This document shows, in pieces, positions 1 through 5,575 of a stretch of 9,966 nt of DNA. The stretch's first letter is position 1; each line of letters opens with the position of its first letter. The stretch is from Chloroflexota bacterium (GTDB taxonomy: Bacteria > Chloroflexota > UBA5177 > JANWHV01): the NCBI GenBank assembly GCA_025450375.1, contig JANWHO010000098.1, positions 1-9,966 on the forward strand, read 5' to 3'. Position numbers and translations under genes: made by a program. The notes under the pieces are model-generated. The model did not search any database. It saw only the letters and a list, made by a program, of their open reading frames with translations, and had not been told where the DNA came from.

Positions 1-341
1 AGAACAACCGCCGCCAGGGCGCGCGACCACGGCCAGATCACCAGTAGCAGGTGCAACGTGCCGGGGTATAGGGGGAAGAAGACCACGCTTTGGGGATAGG
101 GATAGGGAGCTTGATGGTAGCCGTCGCAGGCGATCCGCAGATACCAGACCGCGTCCCAGCGATACCAATAATCCCCAGACGCTCCAGCGAAGCGAGAGGC
201 CAGCCCTTGCAGGTGCAACCCCACCCAGAAATGTGAGGCGAGAGGGGTAAGTACGACGAATAGCAACCGGCTCACCAGGAATGGTACACCGACCGCTCGG
301 ACAGCGCGGGAAGGTTCGCGGTGCGTGACCGCCGTTGCCAC
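1..341 (-). CDS. PIG-V-family mannosyltransferase, N-terminal part (runs off the left edge)
   Basis: Integral-membrane GT-C glycosyltransferase of the PIG-V/GPI-mannosyltransferase-2-like family, which in bacteria uses polyprenyl-phosphate mannose to modify envelope glycans or proteins. Only 113 residues are visible. Translating the minus strand from a GTG six bases after the permease stop gives a basic tail (1-16), a first hydrophobic segment (about 17-42), then the family hallmark WYRWDAVWYLRIACDGY (59-75) and FFPLYP (88-93), followed by a second hydrophobic stretch (94-113). The RWDA..YL.IA..GY plus FFPLYP pair is what I recognise; the acidic residue in WDA is the usual catalytic candidate. 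The start is uncertain: there is no strong ribosome binding site, and a second GTG lies at 275. The reading frame is open throughout and follows the permease closely, so it is probably co-transcribed with the ABC genes. The substrate and true length cannot be seen. Confidence 0.8.
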   Translation of the reverse strand, partial: MATAVTHREPSRAVRAVGVPFLVSRLLFVVLTPLASHFWVGLHLQGLASRFAGASGDYWYRWDAVWYLRIACDGYHQAPYPYPQSVVFFPLYPGTLHLLLVIWPWSRALAAVV

Positions 342-347
342 TGCTGC

Positions 348-1175
348 TTACATACCGCGACGGCTGAGAACCGCCCGCTCCAGGCCGGCCACCACCAGGA
401 AGATAATCACTCCAGTGACCGAGGTGGCGAGGGTAATGGCCATGACCTTGGAGGTATCGAGCGACTGCTTGGCGGTGATCAAGTCATAGCCAAGCCCCTG
501 GCCGCCGCCGGCCACGTATTCGCCGACAATCGCTCCGATCAGGCTGAGCGTGCTGGTAATGCGGAGGGTGGCGAACAGGGCCGGAATCGCTCCCGGCCAG
601 CGCAATTTCCGGTAGATCTGCCATTGGGTCGCGTTGAGGAGACGGAACAACTCCAGATGCAAGGGATCGACTTCCCGTAACCCTCGGGTCATATTGACCA
701 GGGCGGGGAAGAAGGTGATCAGAAATGATACCCCGATCTGCGGATACAAACTGTCAGTTGGGAAGACGATCACCAGGATAGGCGACCAAACAATAATGGG
801 GATGGTCTGGACGATCACGGCGACGGGGAAAAAGGTGCGCTCGGCGAATCGTGAATGAACGAAAATGCTGGCGCCTAGAATGGCGGCCAGGTTACCAATC
901 AAGAATCCCCAGGCCGCCTCTTGCAGGGTGGTCAGCAGGCTGGATCGGATCTCGCCAAAGTTGTCGGCCAGACTGTGCAGGGTATCGTCCAGGCGGGGGA
1001 ACAGAAAGGACGGAACGTGCTCCACCACTATGTACGCTTGCCAGAACGCGAAAATGGCCAGCAGCGCTAGGGCCGGCAGGAGCATGTCGAGAGCGGTGCC
1101 GGCCAGGCGGTTGCCGCGGCGGGGTCCACCGGCTGGGGCGGTCCCGCCGAGGGATGGAGTAGGGTCAGCGGCCAT
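348..1175 (-). CDS. ABC transporter permease (SsuC/TauC/ThiX-like)
   Basis: Inner-membrane permease of a nitrate/sulfonate/taurine/thiamine-precursor type importer (binding-protein-dependent transport inner-membrane family), 275 aa, the normal length. After a Pro/Gly-rich cytoplasmic start, hydrophobic segments lie near residues 31-50, 85-105, 112-140, 145-160, 205-222 and 240-262. The cytoplasmic coupling loop that docks on the ATPase is visible as LFRLLNATQWQIYRKLRWPGAIP; the position normally held by the conserved Gly of the EAA motif is Asn here. The C-terminal part (GEYVAGGGQGLGYDL, then an ITLATSVTGVIIF-type last helix) is typical of the family. The ATG lies 15 bp after the ATPase stop. 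The gene forms one transporter with the upstream ATPase and binding protein. Substrate class is inferred from the binding protein only. Confidence 0.93.
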   Translation of the reverse strand: MAADPTPSLGGTAPAGGPRRGNRLAGTALDMLLPALALLAIFAFWQAYIVVEHVPSFLFPRLDDTLHSLADNFGEIRSSLLTTLQEAAWGFLIGNLAAILGASIFVHSRFAERTFFPVAVIVQTIPIIVWSPILVIVFPTDSLYPQIGVSFLITFFPALVNMTRGLREVDPLHLELFRLLNATQWQIYRKLRWPGAIPALFATLRITSTLSLIGAIVGEYVAGGGQGLGYDLITAKQSLDTSKVMAITLATSVTGVIIFLVVAGLERAVLSRRGM

Positions 1176-1190
1176 GGTACGGGGCCGAGA

Positions 1191-1979
1191 TCATGCGTGG
1201 ACGGCCATGGCTAGATCTGGCTCTCCCGGCCGGCCTTCGAGGGCGGCGAGCACCCGATTCTCCAGTTGGAAAAAGGCGGGGTCGCGGCGGATCGCATGGA
1301 GCCTCGGGCGGGGAAGAGGGATCTCGATGATCGAGCGCAAGGTGCCGGGGCGGGGAGTGAACACCGCGACCCGGTCGCTTAAGTACACCGCCTCGGCAAT
1401 GCTGTGGGTGACAAAAAGGACCGTGATCTTCGTGTCCTCCCAGATTCGTAACAGCGCCTCGTTCATTTCATCTCGGGTTATTTGGTCCAGAGCCCCGAAC
1501 GGCTCGTCCATCAGCAGCACATCGGGCTCCTGAATCAGGGCTCGGGCGATTGCCACCCGCTGGCGTTGCCCCCCCGACATTTGAGCCGGTAACCTGTTCG
1601 ACATGTCGCCCAGACCGACTCGTGCCAAAAGCACTTGCGCCTTGTGTTGGGCCGCCGCGTCTCGCTTCCCCGCCAACTCCAGCGGGAGCTCCACGTTCCG
1701 GGCCGCCCGGCGCCAGCCGAGGAGCGCCGGTTCCTGAAAGACCATGGCGATGCGGCGCGCGGTGCGTGTAGCGCGCGGCGGCTTCCCCGCGATGGTCACG
1801 CTTCCCGACTCGGGCCGCAGCAAATCCGCCACCACCCGGAGGAGGGTAGACTTGCCGCAGCCCGAGGGACCAATCAAGGAGACGAACTCTCCCGAGGCAA
1901 CCGCCAATTCGATAGCCTGCAGCGCCCGAACCCCGTTTGGGTAGCTGAAGCACAGATCGTGGCAGGCTATCGCGGCCAT
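1191..1979 (-). CDS. ABC transporter ATP-binding protein (SsuB/TauB/ThiZ-like)
   Basis: Cytoplasmic ATPase that powers the adjacent importer. With the ATG at 1979 it has 262 aa, the usual size. All nucleotide-binding motifs are intact: Walker A GPSGCGKST (37-45), Q-loop Gln82 in VFQEPALL, signature MSGGQRQR (134-141), Walker B VLLMDEP with D-loop GALD (154-165), and H-loop His192 in FVTHS. The open frame extends 75 codons further upstream, but that part overlaps the binding-protein gene and reads as an antiparallel-frame shadow, while MAAIACHDLCFSYPNG is the expected beginning of an ABC domain. The start lies 5 bp after the stop of the binding protein. The Met in place of Leu in the signature is a tolerated variant. 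Confidence 0.95.
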   Translation of the reverse strand: MAAIACHDLCFSYPNGVRALQAIELAVASGEFVSLIGPSGCGKSTLLRVVADLLRPESGSVTIAGKPPRATRTARRIAMVFQEPALLGWRRAARNVELPLELAGKRDAAAQHKAQVLLARVGLGDMSNRLPAQMSGGQRQRVAIARALIQEPDVLLMDEPFGALDQITRDEMNEALLRIWEDTKITVLFVTHSIAEAVYLSDRVAVFTPRPGTLRSIIEIPLPRPRLHAIRRDPAFFQLENRVLAALEGRPGEPDLAMAVHA

Positions 1980-1984
1980 GCCTG

Positions 1985-2968
1985 CTACTGCTTGGGCAGG
2001 AACTGATCGGTGAACACATCGGAGGCCGGGAACGACTTCTTGATTTGCCCATATTTCACCAAGAGGTTGATCCCGGTCGTCCAGCGGCCTGCAGTCATGG
2101 TGCCGGTAGGGGCTCCGGGGGCGGACGAGAGCTGTCTGAGGGCAGTCATCTCTGCTTCTTGCTGGCTCGTGGAGTCGTTCTTGTCGAGGGCCGGCACCAC
2201 CCACTTCGCGAGTTGACTTGGATGGACCAGAGCGTACTTCCAGCCCCGATCCATGACCGAGACCACCTTTGCCACCAGGCCGGGATTCGAAGTGATCAGG
2301 CCGTTCGTGGTAAAGAGGACATCACTGTAAAAGTTGTAGCCGTAATCGCTGGCGCGGATAATGTTGACCTTGACGTGGTATTTCTGGGCCATCTCGATTG
2401 GCTCGTTGGTGAGGTAGGACAGGTAGGCATCCACCTTGCCGGCTAGAAGCACCGTCGGATCAAATTGGACCACCACCGGCTTCACGTCGTTCAGACTCAT
2501 CCCAACTTGATTGAGCATGGACTGGAGCACGTACAGTTCGTGCGCCTGATAGCCAATGCGTTTGCCTCTGAAATCCTTCACCGAGGTGATGCCGCTTTTC
2601 GGCATGGTGATGAAGGCGAAGGGCGACTTCTGTCCCGAGGCCCAGATGGCCTGAAGGGGAATGTGGCCATTGGCGCGCGCAATCACCAATGAAGCGCCGT
2701 CCTGAAAGCCAAATTGATACTTGCCCGCGCCTACCAGAAGCACGGGATCATTGCTGAAGTCGTATCCACGGACGTTCACTTTGAGCCCGGCCTGGGTCCA
2801 CCAGCCCTCGTGCTCGGCCGCCCAGATTCCGGCAAACTCAACGTTGGTGATCCAGTTCAAGGCAATTGACACCTGGGTCAGGCTTGCCGCACGGGCAGGG
2901 ACACGGGGGATGGGGGCGGAGACCAGGGCGAGAAGTACGAGGAACGATAAGACAGATCTTCGAAGCAC
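1985..2968 (-). CDS. NMT1/THI5-like ABC transporter substrate-binding protein
   Basis: Extracytoplasmic binding protein of the NMT1/THI5-like class (ThiY, RibY, SsuA and TauA relatives). I place the start at a GTG (2966-2968) because GGAGG sits 5 bases upstream and the protein then opens with a clean signal peptide: basic LRRS, hydrophobic VLSFLVLLALVSA, and probable cleavage after ARA. This gives 327 aa. The mature protein begins with SIALNWITNVEFAGIWAAEHEGWW, the family hallmark (short beta strand, Asn-Trp, then the ligand-lining helix and AGLKV), followed by QFGFQDGASLVIARANG, SGITSVKDFRGKRIGYQ and the second-lobe segment NFYSDVLFTTNGLI. The pattern looks nearer to ThiY/RibY-type binders of pyrimidine or flavin precursors than to sulfonate binders, but that is a judgement from memory. 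First gene of the minus-strand operon. No lipobox cysteine is visible, so anchoring is by another route or the protein is free. Confidence 0.88.
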   Translation of the reverse strand: MLRRSVLSFLVLLALVSAPIPRVPARAASLTQVSIALNWITNVEFAGIWAAEHEGWWTQAGLKVNVRGYDFSNDPVLLVGAGKYQFGFQDGASLVIARANGHIPLQAIWASGQKSPFAFITMPKSGITSVKDFRGKRIGYQAHELYVLQSMLNQVGMSLNDVKPVVVQFDPTVLLAGKVDAYLSYLTNEPIEMAQKYHVKVNIIRASDYGYNFYSDVLFTTNGLITSNPGLVAKVVSVMDRGWKYALVHPSQLAKWVVPALDKNDSTSQQEAEMTALRQLSSAPGAPTGTMTAGRWTTGINLLVKYGQIKKSFPASDVFTDQFLPKQ

Positions 2969-2995
2969 GACGACCTCCAACTTTTCGAGCTGCGT

Positions 2996-3084
2996 GGGGA
3001 ATCTCCCCTGTTGTCGTGATCGCGACTCCGCGACCAACGCCCGGCTCACCGGGCCCGTACCGCTGACCGCGCCAACCTCGGCGC
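2996..3084 (-). promoter_or_regulatory. Tandem hairpins in the leader of the ABC operon
   Basis: On the minus strand four small hairpins follow one another between a candidate -10 box and the GTG start of the binding protein. They are GCGCC/GGCGC with a 6-base loop (3084-3069), GCCCGG/CCGGGC with a TGAG loop (3054-3039), TGGTCGCG/CGCGATCA with a GAGT loop and one G-U pair (3036-3017), and GGGGA/TCCCC with a 3-base loop (3008-2996). The G-U pair works only in the minus-strand RNA. I could not match the conserved core of the TPP or FMN riboswitch. GC-rich DNA gives short hairpins by chance, so the functional reading is tentative. Confidence 0.35.
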
Positions 3085-3100
3085 CCGCGAAGACATGCCG

Positions 3101-3108
3101 ATTATACA
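3101..3108. promoter_or_regulatory. Candidate -10 region of divergent promoters
   Basis: The minus strand reads TATAAT at 3106-3101, about 133 bases before the binding-protein start, and the plus strand reads TATACA at 3103-3108, about 125 bases before the phosphorylase start. This is the only AT-rich stretch in the divergent gap. No good TTGACA-like -35 lies at 16-18 bp on either side, so the call rests on the hexamers and location alone. Confidence 0.35.
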
Positions 3109-3144
3109 CGGAATCGAGTCCCTGGGGCGTGGATTCCGGGAATG

Positions 3145-3193
3145 CTCGATGCAGGTGGCCGGAGACCGCGCGGCGCCGCTATCCTGCATCGAG
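3145..3193 (+). promoter_or_regulatory. 11-bp inverted repeat in the pdp leader
   Basis: CTCGATGCAGG (3145-3155) and CCTGCATCGAG (3183-3193) are perfect inverted copies around a 27-base loop, and the loop itself contains the palindrome GCGGCGCCGC (3170-3179). Outside it, CCTGGG (3121-3126) could pair with CCCAGG (3205-3210), enclosing the hairpin shortly before the ribosome binding site of pdp. It may be a leader RNA structure or an operator. No known riboswitch core was recognised. Confidence 0.4.
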
Positions 3194-3232
3194 AAGCTAG
3201 ATATCCCAGGACATGGAGAAGGAAGGTTTGCC

Positions 3233-4561
3233 GTGTACGCGCTAATCCGGAAGACTCGGGATGGGGGTGAGCTCACGCGCGAGGAGCTGTATTCACTCAC
3301 CAGCCAATACGTTGCCGGGGAGATCCCCGATTACCAGATGGCGGCCTGGTTGATGGCCGTGTTCTTCCGCGGCCTGAGCGCGCGGGAGACCGCCGACCTG
3401 ACCCAGGCCATGGTGGCCTCCGGCGACACGGTCGACCTGAGCCAGCTGCCTGGGGTAACGGTTGATAAGCACTCGACCGGTGGAGTAGGCGACAAGACCA
3501 CGCTGGTTCTTGGGCCCCTGATGGCGGCGGCGGGATTGACCGTGGCTAAAATGTCCGGCCGCGGTCTGGGGCACACCGGGGGCACGCTGGACAAGCTGGA
3601 GGCGATTCCCGGCTTCCGGACCGACTTGAGCCCGGAAGAAATGGTGGCACAGGTGCGGCGGATTGGCCTGGCGGTGGTGGCTCAGACCGGACGACTGGTC
3701 CCCGCTGACGGACTGCTCTATGCTTTGCGTGACGTAACCGCGACTGTTGATAGCCTTCCCCTGATCGCCAGCAGCATCATGAGCAAAAAGCTGGCCGCTG
3801 GAGCCCAGGTCATTATGCTGGACGTGAAAACGGGGTCCGGCGCCTTTATGTCCCGCCCCGATGACGCGTTCGCCCTGGCCCGCGCCATGGTGGAGATCGG
3901 AACTGCCGCCGGACGGTCGGTCCAGGCGCTGGTGACCGGCATGGCGGAGCCCTTGGGACTGGCGGTCGGTAATGCCCTGGAGGTCCAGGAGGCTCTTGCG
4001 ACCCTTCGAGGTGAGGGTCCGGAGGATCTACGCGATCTCTGTCTTGCCCTGGGGAGCCGATTACTGGTTGCCGCCTCTGGTGGCTCCTTGCAGGCGGCGG
4101 AGGCGACGTTGCGCCGCTTATTGAGCGGAGGCGAGGCGCTGGAACGATTCCGGGCCTTCGTGGCTGCCCAGGGCGGCGATCCCTCGGTCGTGGATGACCC
4201 TGATGGCGTGCTGCCGCGACCTCGGGCTCAGGAGACCGTTCTGGCGCCCCAATCCGGGTTCGTACATGAGATCGACGCGCTCAAGGTGGGTGACGCGGCC
4301 CGTGCCCTGGGCGCCGGGCGGCTCACCAAGAGTGACCAGATTGACTACGCGGCCGGCGTCCTGCTCACCTTGAAAGTTGGGGCGCTGGTTCGCGCGGGGG
4401 AGCCATGGGCCCAGATATTCGCCGCCGACGATCGCCGGCTGGCAGAAGGGAAGGTTCTGCTCCAGACCGCGCTGACCATTGGGGATAGTCCCTGTCGGGC
4501 GGGACCGCTGGTCCATGGCAGCGTGGATCCAACTGGAGCGGAAACCCGGTTCGAGGTATGA
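3233..4561 (+). CDS. pdp: Pyrimidine-nucleoside phosphorylase
   Basis: Cytosolic enzyme that splits uridine, thymidine or deoxyuridine with phosphate into the free base and (deoxy)ribose 1-phosphate (nucleoside salvage). The GTG at 3233 gives 442 aa, close to the roughly 430-440 of the family, and AGGAAGG lies 6 bases upstream. An in-frame ATG at 3095 would add 46 residues of unconvincing sequence, so I rejected it. Phosphate site KHSTGGVGDK (79-88), family signature SGRGLGHTGGTLDKLE (108-123), and DVKTGSGAFM are intact. Arg156, Ser171 and Lys175 have the same spacing as the pyrimidine-binding Arg171, Ser186 and Lys190 of E. coli DeoA. Just before the signature it has AKM with Lys106; that Lys is typical of the broad-specificity pyrimidine enzyme, where DeoA has Met. 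Hence pdp rather than deoA. It overlaps the HAD gene by ATGA. Confidence 0.95.
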   Translation: MYALIRKTRDGGELTREELYSLTSQYVAGEIPDYQMAAWLMAVFFRGLSARETADLTQAMVASGDTVDLSQLPGVTVDKHSTGGVGDKTTLVLGPLMAAAGLTVAKMSGRGLGHTGGTLDKLEAIPGFRTDLSPEEMVAQVRRIGLAVVAQTGRLVPADGLLYALRDVTATVDSLPLIASSIMSKKLAAGAQVIMLDVKTGSGAFMSRPDDAFALARAMVEIGTAAGRSVQALVTGMAEPLGLAVGNALEVQEALATLRGEGPEDLRDLCLALGSRLLVAASGGSLQAAEATLRRLLSGGEALERFRAFVAAQGGDPSVVDDPDGVLPRPRAQETVLAPQSGFVHEIDALKVGDAARALGAGRLTKSDQIDYAAGVLLTLKVGALVRAGEPWAQIFAADDRRLAEGKVLLQTALTIGDSPCRAGPLVHGSVDPTGAETRFEV

Positions 4562-5247
4562 GCTCGCTCGGCGTCACTGATTTTGATCCGCGCCCAGGCT
4601 TGCGGGCCGTGGTGGTGGACCTTGATGGGCTCCTGATCGATAGCGAAGCCTGGAGTTGGCAAGCCCACGACCGGGCGCTGGCATCGTTCGGACTGCCCGC
4701 GCTCCATATCGAAGAGGCCAGGCGTCTTGTAGGGCTGGATGGGGAGGATGAATGGACAACGGTCCAGGCGATGCGTCCGATGGACGTTACCGCCGCCGCC
4801 TATTCCGCCATCTATCGTGAAGCGTTTACTGACCTCCGCGAAACGAATCTTGCCCCCATGCCTGGTCTGGAAGACCTGCTGGACGTGGTGAACGCGCGAG
4901 GTTGGCGCCTGGGTCTGGCCTCCAATTCCGGGCAGCCCAGCATCATCGCGGCGTTGACCGGACTGGGCATTCGCGAGCATTTCGCGGCTGTTGCCTCGGC
5001 CGACGAGGTTCCCAAAGGGAAACCCGACCCAGCGGTGTATCAGTTGGCGATGTCGCGGCTGGGTGTCGCGGCCGAGCGCTCGCTGGCGATGGAGGACTCC
5101 GCGACCGGCCTGCGGGCGGCCCGTGCGTCCGGCATGTACTGTTTGGCCGTGCCGAATGCCCTGACCTTGCAGCAGGACTTGAGCCCGGCGCACCGCGTGT
5201 TTCCGTCGCTGCGGGAGGCAGCGGAATGGCTGGATGGAAGGGAGTAG
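4558..5247 (+). CDS. HAD-family hydrolase, beta-phosphoglucomutase/sugar-phosphatase-like
   Basis: Cytosolic HAD-superfamily phosphatase or phosphomutase, subfamily IA with an alpha-helical cap, 229 aa, usual length. Motif I is DLDGLLIDSE, with nucleophile Asp21 and acid/base Asp23; motif II is Ser122 in LASNS; motif III is Lys155 in KGKPDP; motif IV is Glu179-Asp180 in MEDSATG. The cap occupies roughly residues 30-95. The start ATG overlaps the pdp stop (ATGA), so the two are translationally coupled. In that context it could act on sugar phosphates released by the phosphorylase, or dephosphorylate pyrimidine nucleotides to feed it; this is inference. The sequence alone does not separate a phosphatase from a beta-phosphoglucomutase-type mutase. 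Confidence 0.92.
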   Translation: MSSLGVTDFDPRPGLRAVVVDLDGLLIDSEAWSWQAHDRALASFGLPALHIEEARRLVGLDGEDEWTTVQAMRPMDVTAAAYSAIYREAFTDLRETNLAPMPGLEDLLDVVNARGWRLGLASNSGQPSIIAALTGLGIREHFAAVASADEVPKGKPDPAVYQLAMSRLGVAAERSLAMEDSATGLRAARASGMYCLAVPNALTLQQDLSPAHRVFPSLREAAEWLDGRE

Positions 5248-5274
5248 GGTCCGTGCATAACTTGCCGAGTTGAT

Positions 5275-5300
5275 GTAGTATTGGGGCATGGCCGTACTAC
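5275..5300 (+). repeat. Small inverted repeat before the 85-aa gene
   Basis: GTAGTA (5275-5280) and TACTAC (5295-5300) are inverted copies with a 14-base spacer, 18 bp before the ATG at 5318. This could be an operator or leader hairpin for the small gene, or chance. No convincing promoter hexamers were found in the 70-bp gap after the HAD gene. Confidence 0.25.
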
Positions 5301-5317
5301 ACCAAGGGGGAACCACG

Positions 5318-5575
5318 ATGGACGGTATCAGGGCAGTGCGCCACTGGGTATGGCGGCATCTCGCGGGTTGGATGGGGAGAGGCAGCGGCAGCGCCTGGAT
5401 CATGGCGGGAACCCTGGCCTTCGCGGGCGGCAGCTCCGCCTTGCTTAGTCCCACACCGGTACACAGTACGGTCGTGAAGGTACAGGTCACTAGCGCGAAA
5501 CAGACCTCGTTTACTCTGGACACCTATCTGCCACGGCACCATTACGATGGCGCCGAGGATGAGGCAGGCTACTAA
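5318..5575 (+). CDS. Small hypothetical secreted or membrane-anchored protein
   Basis: I do not recognise a family. The ATG at 5318 is preceded by GGGGG at a spacing of 7; an in-frame ATG at 5288 would add 10 residues with no ribosome binding site. The 85-aa product has a basic, Trp-rich start (MDGIRAVRHWVWRHLAGWMGR), a hydrophobic segment (SAWIMAGTLAFAGGSSALL), then a Thr/Ser/Val-rich stretch and an acidic end (HHYDGAEDEAGY). This suggests a signal peptide or single N-in anchor with a short outside tail. Third codon positions are largely G or C, as in the neighbours, which supports real coding. Its TAA overlaps the TAG of the convergent beta-propeller gene by two bases. It may be the end of the pdp-HAD transcription unit or have its own promoter. 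Confidence 0.5.
   Translation: MDGIRAVRHWVWRHLAGWMGRGSGSAWIMAGTLAFAGGSSALLSPTPVHSTVVKVQVTSAKQTSFTLDTYLPRHHYDGAEDEAGY

Noticed and set aside
1980..2204. 75-codon N-terminal extension of the ABC ATPase
   Set aside because: It overlaps the conserved 3' end of the binding-protein gene in another frame, and its translation is unlike any ABC domain.
2969..3110. TPP or FMN riboswitch before the thiamine/riboflavin-like importer
   Set aside because: The conserved CTGAGA/ACCCTT-GAACCTGATCTGG core of TPP and the AGGGTGAAATTCCC core of FMN elements are absent on both strands.
3095..3232. Upstream ATG extending the phosphorylase by 46 residues
   Set aside because: The added residues have no family similarity, span the hairpins and probable promoter, and the GTG at 3233 has a good ribosome binding site and gives the expected length.
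4345..5523. 392-codon open frame on the minus strand opposite pdp and the HAD gene
   Set aside because: It lies antisense to two genes with intact catalytic motifs, and its translation is low-complexity, Arg/Pro/His-rich and without any recognisable domain. GC-rich DNA produces such shadows.
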